From: Calendula officinalis
Lineage: Eukaryota; Streptophyta; Magnoliopsida; Asterales; Asteraceae
Direction: 5' to 3'
Assembly: GCA_963853835.1 (NCBI GenBank)
Contig: OY970835.1
Coordinates: 36,096,047 to 36,160,046, forward strand
Length of the DNA stretch: 64,000 nt
Shown here: in pieces, positions 1 to 9,960 of the stretch
Layout of the letters: the number at the start of each line of letters is the position of its first letter
How positions within the stretch are numbered: position 1 is the stretch's first letter
Made by a program: the position numbers and the translations under genes
The notes under the pieces: model-generated
Database searches by the model: none
The model's input: the letters and a program-made list of their open reading frames with translations, nothing else
What the model was told of the DNA's origin: nothing

Positions 1-104
1 ATTCGTTTTTCGCACACTACACATACCCGCAATATTAGTTATTCGCACACATGATAAAGTAACCGCAATATTTGTTATTCAAAATAAACAAAAAAAAAAT
101 CATT

Positions 105-106
105 CC

Positions 107-186
<80 letters not shown>

Positions 187-190
187 TATA
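105..190. repeat. (TA)n microsatellite
   Basis: A long, almost pure TA dinucleotide run inside the left part of the CACTA element. Short ORFs predicted across it (Ile-Tyr repeats) are artefacts. Confidence 0.95.
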
Positions 191-354
191 TTCTATATTT
201 AAAGATAGCACCCAAAAACATATATACAACAGCACAGTAACTTAATGTCAAAAAAATGTACACTTGCAGGGTTGTGATCATTGTAATGGACCGTGTTTCA
301 TAAATTTACAACTATATGTTCAAGAATTTACACTTGCTAATTAATTGCTAACCT

Positions 355-3300
355 TTAATAAGTGGCATCACTTTGCTTGCACCTCTTCATCCATTCGAGA
401 TACAGTGGCAACAACCTTTCTATGTATTCATGAATCATAGAAGCATCAAAACTCTTATTACTCTTCCACATCTGCTCATGAAAAAAAATTAATATCAATA
501 ATTTTTACATCTAAATGAGTAATATTTTAAAATTATAACATAAACTTACAGATTGGTTGATGTTAAACTGTATGGTCTGTAAAAATTCTTCAATATGTCG
601 ACTAACAATGTAACCACATTCCCAGCTTTGGTCTTGTTTCCAGCACTGTAATATTTCAATATATTGAAATTTTATACATCTTAAATAAATTGGTAAAAAA
701 TGGAAATTGAAAACATACAGTTGTGTTTATCCATTTAAATCTACGGGGAAACATATGATTGATTACTCCTACAAGAGTGTAGTACTCGGGACCAGATTCA
801 CGCTTTAAAGAATCAACAATATATGCAATATTCGTTTTAGGACAGAGGATAAAAAGCATCCAGTGTTGCCTGCAAGTAAACACAAGCAATTAATCAAAGT
901 TACTTGCTTGTATGATGATTTAAAACATCCAGTGTTGCATGTATTATGGAAAATCAAATATTACTGTTGATAGTATGGTGCAAGAATGTATGACTTGCTT
1001 GGATGATGATTTAAAACATCCTTGATATGTTGGATGACATGGTTCTTGTTGGTGCGACATTCTGGCTCGGTAATATAGTGTGCATTGAAAAATGCACATC
1101 GTGAATTGCTGCCGGCCATTGCATAATAATACCTTAAATATACAACATAAAGTTAATAAATACAATTATACCCAAATATTAAAATATTAAGCTTACATTG
1201 ACAAACAATGTATCATGCTGCTATCAACCCAATGGAATCGAGCAAATTGTAAAACCTCGGTTGCTGGGATGCCTTCTAAATATATCTCCGGATACATACC
1301 CGGAGGGGAAGGAACACTAAGACCATATTTGTTATATTTGAAGAATGCATCAAGTATTGGGAGAAATTGGGGAGCATCGGCCACTACCATCGCATAATGC
1401 TGGTCGTACTGAGGATCTAGAGGAACATCCTCGGGTTCGGATTCTGTTTGGGCTTCGGGTTCTGTTTGGGCTTCGGGGATGGTTCGGGCTGGGCTGTCGG
1501 GTTGAGGTGTGGTGACGGTTTGGGATGTGGTGGGTGTTTGGGGTATAGGGTCTGTTCGGGCTGGGCTGTCGGGTTGGGCTTCTGGGACTGTTTGGGCTAT
1601 GGGGACTGTTTGGGCTGGGATAATGGTTTGTGCTATTGGGGCTGTTTGGGCTGGGTTAATGGGTTGGGCTGCGGTTACGGTTTGGGCTGCGGGGGCGGTT
1701 TGGGCTGCGGGGACGGTTTGGGCTGCGGGGAATGTTGGATCCTCCGATTGCAACTACCACAAGTAATCATAAAAACATTAGTATTTAAATATAATGATTA
1801 AAATAATGATAATGATAAGACTAACCATTTGTGCATAACTAACAAACTCTTGGTCTAAAGGGAATGTTGAAGTTTCGGGCATTTCTGGTATATAAACATT
1901 GTTGGTTGATAAATCAAATGGAGAGGATTCTCTCAAGTCCCTTTCCGGGGAATTGACAAGTCCATCACCGATAAGCTAAAACATCTCTACAACGTGAGAT
2001 AAAAGCGTTCACAAACAATAAAAATAAACTAAAATATACCTTCACTGCGTATCTTGGCCACTGTACTATATGATATGGCAAATTCTCAACCAGTTGGACA
2101 TCATCTGTTTTTGTAAGAGGATGTACAGGCAAATCCTCCTTTCCTGCCACGATGGAATCCACTTGGACTTTTACACAACCATCGGCAATCTGTTTATGAT
2201 GTAACAGTTGGAATACCACAGTTGGCCATACTCGTCCATAACCAACTTTGACTAGATGGGCATCCGCCACCCTAACTAGCAACTCACACGGTGACAACAC
2301 CTGTAAAAACAGATACAATTATAAGGCTGGATAGTATAGGCTGCAAAACTTTTAAATTGTTACCTCAATAGGTGGATAGTGTTCCACCGTTCCACGGGAC
2401 CCACATGAATCATGGTGGCTTGTGTTGACCGCGGGGGTACTTTGCGGGATCACATTTCGAATCAATCCACCTTTGACCTTTGTGTATCCAATTACCTCGG
2501 ATACGGTCCGAGATCGTCCCCCGTGCTCGGGTCCTAAGAGAACAATTAAAGGATCCTTCTTATTTTCTGCGTAAGTACCATCCGCTATCATCTTTTTCTC
2601 TTCCGCGAGCTACAAAAAATATTTGTTTACCAAAAAGATAAAAATATTCAATTAAATAAAACTTAGTTTACCAAAACTTGGAAATTGTCCATCGCTTCGT
2701 TAGGAAGTTCAAACTTTCCTTCACTATTCTTAACTGCACAACCCATCAAAAACAACTTAGACCGTTCATTTTGAATCTCCGAAAGAACACTATGGTTTTG
2801 TAGAAGTTCAGACCAAACTGCATCCTTTTTATTTTTTTTAAAACGGTTCCACCCGCTTCGGCCCACGCGGACCTTGAATTGTCTGCTTTTATTGCTTGCC
2901 AATGCTTTCTCCCTTTTTAGCTACACAAATTAACAAGTTGTTAATAATAAAATATTGTACAACACTAAACATATAATATAATTAAGAGATACCATAAATT
3001 CTGGGGTGCTTCTTTGTGCCTTAAATGCTTCCCAATCATTCCTTTTAAGAAACTTATACTTCTCACAAGCATCCTTACCTGTAAGGACGAAATTTTTAAC
3101 AAGCCTAGATTTAAAATTAGTACCAATTTTCACAGCTTTCTTCCTCATTAACTCTTTTGCATCATCGTTCTCGATATTCCACATATTCTACAATTTAGAG
3201 TAAATAAATTATATGCTATCATCACTTAACAACTATTTCATATTTCTAATAAATATATACCTTGGTATCCAGCCATAGTTTTTCATATATGTCTTTGTCC

Positions 3301-3491
3301 ATTTTGCCCATATCAGTTGCTAGCGGGAAACGATGTTGAACCGTCATCCCAAACCATGACGTCAGTTCTTTACTTAGAGGGATATTATTTTCATCAAATT
3401 CAGTTTTATATACATCTTCTTTATATTTCTTCCCAAAAGATGCAGGACCACGTTCGCCTCTACGTCTCTTACGTTCTTGATTATCGGCCAT
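355..3491 (-). CDS. CACTA ORF2: Transposase_24-like protein with C-terminal Ulp1-type C48 protease domain
   Basis: Multi-exon minus-strand gene. The start is MADNQERK at 3491, just after a CTGCAG acceptor; an ATG at 3524 is less likely. Exons read about 3491-3261, 3187-2993, 2921-2672, 2610-2364, 2300-2041, about 1974-1826, about 1755-1197, about 1135-955, and further exons down to a TAA at 355-357. The N-terminal half resembles the plant Transposase_24 family. A segment with KVGYGRVWPTVV and LPYHIVQWPRY resembles domains seen with it. An (A/P)AQT-rich linker follows. The C-terminal part has the C48 cysteine-protease triad: His in QHWMLFIL, Asp in IVDSLKR, and Gln/Cys in QDQSWECGYIV. Reading frames join cleanly at GT-AG sites, so the gene looks intact. 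The role in transposition is inferred from the family. Confidence 0.75.
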
Positions 3492-3599
3492 TTCTGCAGA
3501 ATTACGACACAAATGCGTGAACATAATACGTTAACAGAAAATTAAAGATGATTAAGAACGAATGCATAACAAACACGTACAAGAAATCATTAACATAAT

Positions 3600-4260
3600 A
3601 CTTTAATACCTAGCTTGGTAAGGAAAATCGGCGATGTAACGGTAAACTAGGGTTTAGGTCGACGAGATCGAGTGATTAAGGTTTTTGGAAAAGTGATTAA
3701 GGATACGACGTGGTGAAAGCAACGTCGGTTACTATCCAAGGTGAAGAAAACGACGGTGAATCCAAACTCCGGCGAACTAGTGCAGAGTGATTTTGGTAAA
3801 GAAAACGGAGGGTTTGGTCGAAGAAGGTTTTGTGCAAAAGTGATTAAAGGATTCGATGTTTGGATAACTTATGTTTTGGGATTTGAAAATTTCGGACTAA
3901 ACAATTTCGTTTTAGCGGGTTTTTACTACGTATTAGCGGGTTATTTTATTCTATTTGTTACCGCGGTTATTGTCCATTAGTTATTGCGGTTTGTTTGTTG
4001 TTGCGGTTTGGTGAATTAGTTGTTGCGGTTTTGTTGATTTGTTAATGCGGTTTTGAGTTTCATTTTTTTCCGCATACTAAGAAATTCAAATTAGTTGTTG
4101 TTGCGGTTTGGTGATTTAGTTGTTGCGGTTTTGTTGATTTTTTAATGCGGTTTTGAGTTTCATTTTTTTTCGCATACTAAGAAATTCAAATTGATAAAAA
4201 AATGTTACACATGAATAAAACAGTAAGTTAATTATAAATTTGCATAGTACTAAAACACAT
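3600..4260. repeat. Internal GTTGCGG-rich repeats between the two CACTA genes
   Basis: The spacer between the protease gene and the DUF4216 gene carries GTTGCGG motifs like those near the right terminus. It includes a direct repeat of about 105 bp (about 3990-4090 and 4095-4195), each copy ending in CGCATACTAAGAAATTCAAA. It probably holds the promoter of the protease gene. A plus-strand ORF at 3741-3980 matches nothing I recognise and is not called. Confidence 0.6.
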
Positions 4261-4307
4261 ATATAATACAAATATTAATTTTCAATAATATATAATAGAT
4301 CGAGTTA

Positions 4308-5700
4308 TTAAATGTATGTTCCTTCTCCGTCAGTTCGTACATATGAGCTTCTATTCATGTTTTCAAAATTCCCGGGTTCGATACCGACGGAAAATGGTGG
4401 TAAATCATCGAAGTTCTCGTCTTCTTCTTCATCCACAACATTATCAACCCCAAGAATACGTCTTTTACCTTGCAACACAATGTGGTATTTTGCTTTGCTT
4501 GGATCTTTGACGAAAAAAATTTGTGATACATGTGTTGCGAGAATGAATGGCTCGGATTTGTAGCCATTAGTTTCAAGATCGACAAGTGTAAAACCATATT
4601 CGTCAACTTTAACACCCGTACGGTTATTTACCCACTTACACTTGAACACTGGGATTATGAAATCAGAATACTGCAATTCCCAAATTTCTTCTATCACACC
4701 GTAATAAGAATCTTTTGCGATGCTTATCAATGTATCTTGATCACGCCTATCGATTTCGGTTGTTGATGCTATTACTGTAACTCCACTATTTTGCACTGTA
4801 CTTTTTCTATCTTGATCTTTGGTGTAAAATGTATAACCATTAATATCATATCCTTGGTAAGTTCTTACTCTAGCATCTGGACCTTGTCCCAATTTTTTGA
4901 CAGTGTCATCAACGTGGTCACTTGTTGTCACCCTCTCTTTCAACCAACTTGCCGAATCCTTGTTTTGGTTGTTTATGTACCACACTTCTTGTTTACCCGG
5001 GTTCGTCGACTTTAACATATCCATATGTTCATCAACATATGGAGTGAGGCATGTCATGTGCTTTAAGATTACTAAATGAGCAACTTGTAGTTCTCCGTGC
5101 ATTGGCACTATTATCTTAAAACCTACACCTCCCTTTCCTTCAAGTCGACCTGAATGGCGACTTTTAGGAACGCCAACACTTTTGACACCTTCCATATAGC
5201 CTAACAAAAACAAAATATATAATAAATTAATTTTTGCTATAGTTGATCATATATATTACATACGTACCTTGACAGAACTCAATCACCTCTTCAGAAGTAT
5301 ACCCTTCAATAATACTTCCCTCTGGTCGATTACGGTTTCTTACATAACCTTTCAATATTCCCATGTATCTTTCAAAAGGGTACATGTAACGTAGAAATAC
5401 AGGACCACATGCCTTAATCTCTTGTACGATATGAGATATTAGGTGAACCATTATATCAAAAAATGATGGTGGAAAGTGCATCTCTAGTTCACAAAGGATA
5501 ACATAAACGTCTTTCTCCCATTTGTCCAAATCTTCGACATCAATAACTTTCGTATGAATATTGTTGAAAAACAAACAAAGCTTTGTGATTGTATGTCGGA
5601 TATCATCTTGTAAAATTCCACGAATTGCGATTGGAATCATATGTGTCATCAAAACATGACAATCGTGAGACTTCATCCCAAGCAATTTATAATCTTTCAT
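4308..5700 (-). pseudogene. 5'-truncated CACTA transposase (TNP2-like), DUF4218 and DUF4216 domains only
   Basis: Two exons, join(4308..5200, 5268..5700), 441 codons in frame across a GT-AG intron. Exon 1 opens at MKDYKLLGMKSHDCHVLM, the hallmark start of DUF4218, and runs through the PFERYMGILKGYVRN motif. Exon 2 holds DUF4216 (VPVFKCKWVNN, DEYGFTLVDL, ATHVSQIFFVKDP). Full TNP2 proteins have several hundred more N-terminal residues with the Transposase_21 catalytic domain. Here that part is absent and unrelated sequence begins at 5701. The remaining frame is open to its stop, so loss of the 5' part looks like replacement, not slow decay. Catalytic activity is not expected. Confidence 0.8.
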
Positions 5701-5739
5701 TGATACAAATCTTTGAATGTTAGCTGAATAAGATGACGG

Positions 5740-5830
5740 AACCTTACTGGTGCTGCATCATCAAGATTCACATGTTGCAGCAGATTTTGTTCTCAAGCGA
5801 ATCTTGATGATGCTGCAGCAGAAATCAAAA
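5740..5830 (+). ncRNA. MIR172-like: miR172-like precursor hairpin
   Basis: The 3' arm contains GAATCTTGATGATGCTGCAG (5799-5818), which matches the plant miR172 core. The 5' arm contains GCATCATCAAGATTCACA (5755-5772), like the miR172 passenger strand. The arms pair over 15 consecutive bases and, after one U-U mismatch, over 3 more. The order, star on the 5' arm and mature on the 3' arm, is that of known MIR172 genes on the plus strand. The loop is short (about 20-25 nt) compared with typical MIR172 loops. The base before the core is C, where miR172 normally has A followed by G. It sits inside a CACTA element, directly at the truncation point of the transposase gene. Expression cannot be judged from sequence. 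Confidence 0.7.
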
Positions 5831-5904
5831 TGACTATTCACTTGTTTGGAGATGCGGTTGTACAGTTGTGATGCGCGCCATATCCCCAATCCCCAATCCC
5901 GCCA

Positions 5905-5930
5905 AAACTGAAGTATATGTATAAGCAGAG
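5905..5930 (+). promoter_or_regulatory. Possible TATA box upstream of the small B3-like gene
   Basis: The sequence TATATGTATAAGC lies about 120-130 bp before the ATG at 6046 and downstream of the miR172-like hairpin. The leader between them is AT-rich and free of other genes. Weak evidence; position and composition only. Confidence 0.3.
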
Positions 5931-6045
5931 TTTCATTCATTCCTTTAATTTGTTATATCAAAAAACGTTTCATTTTTAAACATACAAGAACGTTTCAAAG
6001 AAAAACTTTTCAAAGTAAGATTAATCGATCTTTTAAGTTTCTAAT

Positions 6046-6498
6046 ATGAGTTATAGCAGTCTGCATATTGGTGATCACGAAGTACAAGTTAATAATTTCT
6101 TCATCTTAAAATGGTGTGCGTCCATGAGAAGAAAAATTGTATGATTTTAATTTCTTTTTAATTACTTAATTTGCAGTATAAATTTAATTAATTTTCTTTT
6201 CTTTCATCAGACTATTCCAGCAAAATTTGTTAGGGATCACCAACTTTGGAATGAGCGTCATTTGTGTGCTTTGTCAAACCTTGAGATGAGTCCCCCATAC
6301 ATTGTTTTCAATTTACAACGCCACAGTGATCGAAGGAGGCCCAATGATCGTTTTATAGACCATATGACTATCAATGGTGATATGGTCGACTTCAAACACA
6401 AGATGGGCATCCGCACGAACCAAAATGTGATGTTCACCCTTGATCTCGAAACAAAAAACAGAGGTGCTGGAGTTATCTTCAACGTTACTCTTCTTTGA
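6046..6498 (+). CDS. Small two-exon gene with a B3-like fold, carried inside the CACTA element
   Basis: The exons are 6046-6138 and 6211-6498, joined at a phase-0 GT-AG intron (GTATGATT ... CTTTCATCAG), giving 126 codons to a TGA. Across the junction the protein reads MRRKI then TIPAKFVRDHQLW, like the first strands of plant B3 DNA-binding domains. The C-terminal part (VDFKHKMGIRTNQNVMF, then VIFNVTLL) fits the last strands. No second domain is present, so it would be a single-domain protein shorter than most B3 factors. It runs opposite to the transposon's own genes, as expected for captured sequence. The B3 assignment is from pattern only and could be wrong; the two-exon open frame is solid. 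Confidence 0.45.
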
Positions 6499-6659
6499 AT
6501 TCAACATGATGTTTGTTAACTTTGTGTTTAGGTTTTGGTTGTCCTTGTTTAGGTTTTGATGTTTGTCAACATGAATTCAACATGATGTAATGTTATCGTT
6601 GTATCTTTATGAAATTTGTTTTTGTTTGCCAATTAATTAACTAATTTAAACTGAAAATT

Positions 6660-6985
6660 TAGATTGTTATTGCGGGTAATGTATGGCCGCAACAACAAAT
6701 TGAATTGTTATTGCGGGTTCAAAATGGCCGCAACAACAAATTTTGTAGTTGTTGCGGGTAATATATGGCCGCAACAACAAATGGATTTGTTAATGCGGGT
6801 AATATTTGACCGCAACAAAAAATGGATTTGTTATTGCGGGTTTAGCAGGGCCGCAACAACAAATTAAATTGTTGTTGCGGTTATTTCTTTTGCAGTGCGA
6901 ACTGCATTTGTTGTTACGGTTTTATCTTACCACCGCAATATATAAATTTATACGTCCGCAACAACAAATGCGATCTGTAGTAGTG
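6660..6985. repeat. CACTA right subterminal repeats and terminus
   Basis: About six palindromic units of the form TTGTTATTGCGGG...GGCCGCAACAACAA, spaced about 55-60 bp, end at the CACTA terminus (CTGTAGTAGTG). Such inverted subterminal arrays serve as binding sites for the transposon's accessory protein in En/Spm-type elements. Confidence 0.8.
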
Positions 6986-7154
6986 TCATGAGTATTAATT
7001 TTTATACGTATTTTATTTATAAAATAATAAGTGAAAAGTAATGTTGGCATGATATACAGCCCTTCATAAATGTTGCAAACGACCTCCATCGATCACCCAA
7101 ACGACCAAATCTTTGCCAAATCAGCTTGCGGACGCATCACATAATAGCCTGTAA

Positions 7155-7442
7155 GAGCATCTCCAATGGGAGCTTTTTCTAAAGTTTTTTACCTTTTTCT
7201 CTAGGTCATTTGAAGGTAAATGAACTTCTAGGAAAACGCTTTTGCTTCAAAAGCTTTTTCTTCCATAAGTCATTCCTTAGACACATAAAAAAGCTTTTTC
7301 TACATTTACATGCATTGGAGCAAAAGCTTTTTTGATAGTTTTTTATGAATATTTAGTGGAATGTCTATAGTGCCCTTTTTCTAGTAGTGCTACATGGCAC
7401 TTCTAATAAGTCATTGTAATGACTTAACCATTGGAGATGCTC
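7155..7442. mobile_element. MITE, PIF/Harbinger (Tourist)-like
   Basis: Perfect 15-bp terminal inverted repeats GAGCATCTCCAATGG (7155-7169) and CCATTGGAGATGCTC (7428-7442) are flanked on both sides by TAA (7152-7154 and 7443-7445). The 3-bp target duplication, 288-bp length and lack of coding capacity fit a Tourist-type MITE. Confidence 0.8.
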
Positions 7443-7445
7443 TAA

Positions 7446-8034
7446 GGAAAGAGACGTGTTGCGGTGGGGGCGACGGCCATCAACAGTCAAATAATCCCTA
7501 CGGTAGTCTAAGACTTGTGAATACTGGGAAAACTATCTTTGACCACTATGACTACTTGTCAAAAGTAATCAGCTTTGACTTTTTTTCACATAGAAAATCT
7601 TGACAAAGAAAATACCAATTCAAATTTCAAATACACTTTTGATTTTTCCATCAATGAAAATTTATAATGACTATTGTATAACATATGAGAATTAGTTTTC
7701 ATACCACAATTTTTAATGTATCTATCAAAATATACTAGTATTCTTATAAACTGTACAAATATATAAAGTAATCATTACGGTACATGGAGTAAATGATGTG
7801 GTATAAAAATCACCCCGTATAACATATGTGTACCTTTAATACTAAAGTAATTCTCATATCATATTTTATCAACATAATACTAGTATAATACTCTAATTAA
7901 ATATTAACAAATATATAAATAACAAAAAAGATATTGATAATTTTTTAATTAAACTATCATTTACGTGTAATAAATTAATTTTTTTGTATGAAGGAAATAT
8001 GTTTTATAGAGTTTACAAAAATATTTAAAATAAG
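7446..8034. other. AT-rich spacer, no gene seen
   Basis: No conserved coding, RNA or repeat signature was recognised. An ORF at 7394-7603 overlaps the MITE end and has no recognisable domain. Confidence 0.5.
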
Positions 8035-8046
8035 ATTTAAAAGCGC

Positions 8047-8301
8047 GCCAATGATGGCCAGCCTAGTTGGTCTGAGGCACTGGGTTTATACTCATGTGGT
8101 TGCAGGTCGTGAGTTCGAATTCCTTTGGGAGCGTTGCATTAGCGTAATTTAACTCATACCTCACACGGGCACATATGAGGAATTTTCCTTAGAAATCTCT
8201 TTGGGGGCTGGGTTTGCCCGCTTATGCGGAACTCGAACTCGGGGTGCTCGCTAAAAAATTGCGAGTAGACTTCCGTTATTTCATTTGCCATTTCCAAAAA
8301 A
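8047..8301 (+). mobile_element. tRNA-derived SINE with target-site duplications
   Basis: Bounded by a 12-bp direct repeat ATTTAAAAGCGC (8035-8046 and 8302-8313). The head carries a pol III A box in GGCCAGCCTAGTTGGTCTGA and a B box in GGTCGTGAGTTCGAATTCC, with A/B spacing like a tRNA gene. The body is unrelated to tRNA and the 3' end is A-rich (CCAAAAAAA). The 255-bp length fits a plant SINE. Transcription would be by RNA polymerase III and mobility depends on LINE proteins in trans. Confidence 0.85.
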
Positions 8302-8313
8302 ATTTAAAAGCGC

Positions 8314-9005
8314 CATTATACACCTACAATTAATGGAAGGGAGTAAACACTTGTCACGGATTCATGGGAATTGCAATTATTGGGGCAAACTCTTTAAATT
8401 ATATCATATGGTCATTGAGGTGGTTGAAACATATGACTATCATTATGGCCTTTGACCGTCGCTCACCGGTGGAAATCCGCGGTGGTGAACTTTACCCAAC
8501 ACCTTCTTTACTCTTCAAACTTCAAAGTTATTACACATACATATTTTCTCCGTTTTAAAATATGTAATACACTTTGTAGTTCACAGTTTTTTAGATAAAA
8601 TATACGGCTAATAATAAAGATTAATTAAATTAAATTTGATAGTTAGCAGATAATCAAATCCAAACACTACTTTTCAAAATCACGTTTTGTAACCGCTGAT
8701 TATCTGATTATTTATTTTCAAAACACATAATTTATTTTCAATAAGCAATCCCAGACACCCCCTTAGTAGGAAGCAATACATTTTTTCATATTTTTTTGTA
8801 CACCGGTAGAAACCTTGGTCCAAATAAAATTTTACCGATGAAATGTATCCAAAAAACCAAATAAGACCAAAGCTAACAAATCTCAATGACCACAAATATA
8901 AGAATGTAAACTCTAGTTTTGTTTTTTGTTGATCCCATTTATATAAATATAAGATGTAATCTAGTATGATACCGAGTACCAGAAAACATATACCACCAAT
9001 TCACA
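8314..9005. other. Spacer, no gene seen
   Basis: AT-rich sequence with only short ORFs without recognisable domains. It may contain the 3' flank of the minus-strand RING gene. Confidence 0.4.
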
Positions 9006-9834
9006 TCACCTCAAACTGGAGTGAGATATATTCATATCAATCTCAACAAATTCAAAATCGGCAGAATTACCCAAATGCAAAACATCATTAGCATCAATAG
9101 TAACCGATTCAAGATCTGCAGAATTACTAGTGACATTTTCTTCAAGCATGTTAAGACCAATTCTAATCCTTCTAATTGCATCCGCCATTAGAATATGAGC
9201 ATTTCCCATAACAACATTTTCTTGTCCAACATTTTCTACTCTGTGTGCTGGTGGTCTTGGAGGCATTCGTATTCTAACCCCCGGAATCAAATTCCGATAC
9301 CTGTAAACTCATTCCATTCCCATTTGGATTACCATAAACTGGTGTAATGTTGGAATCAATTACTTCTCCTTTACAAACAGGGCATTCTTTTGAATTTGAA
9401 TCTATATACGGAATTTGATAAAAACAAACCCAACAAAACAAGTGACCACAACAAGTCAAAATTGGATCTTTAGCCATATCAAAACATATATTACAATCAA
9501 AAGAGCTCACATTATCACTTATCTTATTAGCTTCTAAATCAACCGTCAATGCTTTTGTCAAATGACTAATATCCCTTTTGCAACCAACTTTGGAATTTAA
9601 CGTCGTATTGTTAGTAATCCTTCGTTTTTGTTGGGTTCGTTTAACTTTAGCCCTAGTGCAAACTGCTTCCAAAACCCTAATTCGATGCTCGATTCCGTTT
9701 TGTGAAGCTTGCAATTGAGCTATAAAAGAAGGTGACACTGGTGGTTGAAGAGCTGGCGGTAGGTCAACAAAAGGTATCCGGTTCGAATCAAAATTTGTAA
9801 GGAAATCATCAACCATGTTATGACTCATTAACAA
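9006..9834 (-). pseudogene. RMA-type RING-finger E3 ubiquitin ligase with one-base frameshift
   Basis: The first frame (9834-9274, start MLMSHNMVDDFL) has a C3HC4 RING: CNICFDMAKDPILTC, CGHLFCWVCF, then ECPVCKGEV (about residues 110-155), as in RMA1-like ligases that ubiquitinate membrane-associated substrates. After the RING it reads YGNPNGNG, then ends early in SEFDSGG. The expected follow-on motif, MPPRPPAHRVEN, lies immediately downstream in another frame (9290-9006). Removing one base from the five-G run at 9277-9282 would join them. The usual C-terminal membrane anchor of RMA proteins is not evident at the end (ISHSSLR). So this is a recent pseudogene, an assembly indel in a homopolymer, or a variant C-terminus. 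The RING identification is firm. Confidence 0.75.
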
Positions 9835-9960
9835 ACCCTAAATCCTTACTTTGCAAAAAATGTACCCTTATTAGTGAAAGAAGAAGAAGAGATGTATGAT
9901 CAAAGAATTGTGAAATCTGACCTGATTGAGAGATGTTTCGTTACGAATTTGAAACTACAT

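Larger units (their letters stand above)
1..6985 (-). mobile_element. CACTA (En/Spm) DNA transposon, left end not resolved
   Basis: The right end on the plus strand is CTGTAGTAGTG at 6975-6985, which reads CACTACTACAG on the minus strand, the typical CACTA terminus. It is followed by a possible 3-bp target TCA. Just inside lie many copies of a TTGTTGCGG / CCGCAACAA motif in both orientations (6660-6965), the arrangement expected of subterminal transposase-binding repeats. Related CCGCAATA motifs occur at 25-80. Minus-strand genes for a DUF4218/DUF4216 protein and a C48-protease protein are the usual cargo of plant CACTA elements. The left terminus is either a degenerate CACTAC near 15-20 or outside the window. 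The transposase catalytic half is missing, so this copy is probably non-autonomous. Confidence 0.85.

Noticed and set aside
1448..1801. Glycine/tryptophan-rich plus-strand ORFs
   Set aside because: Antisense of the AQT repeats in the CACTA protease protein; the repetitive composition explains the open frame.
5740..5830. AP2-type miR172 target site instead of a precursor
   Set aside because: AP2 target sites read CAGGATTC, whereas this arm reads CAAGATTC, and the complementary second arm is present nearby; a precursor explains both arms.
6660..6965. CRISPR-like regularly spaced repeats
   Set aside because: The units are palindromic subterminal repeats of a CACTA transposon in a plant genome, with no unique spacers or cas genes.
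8085..8130. Possible tRNA gene
   Set aside because: The A and B boxes belong to a SINE with target duplications; no cloverleaf or acceptor stem can be completed.
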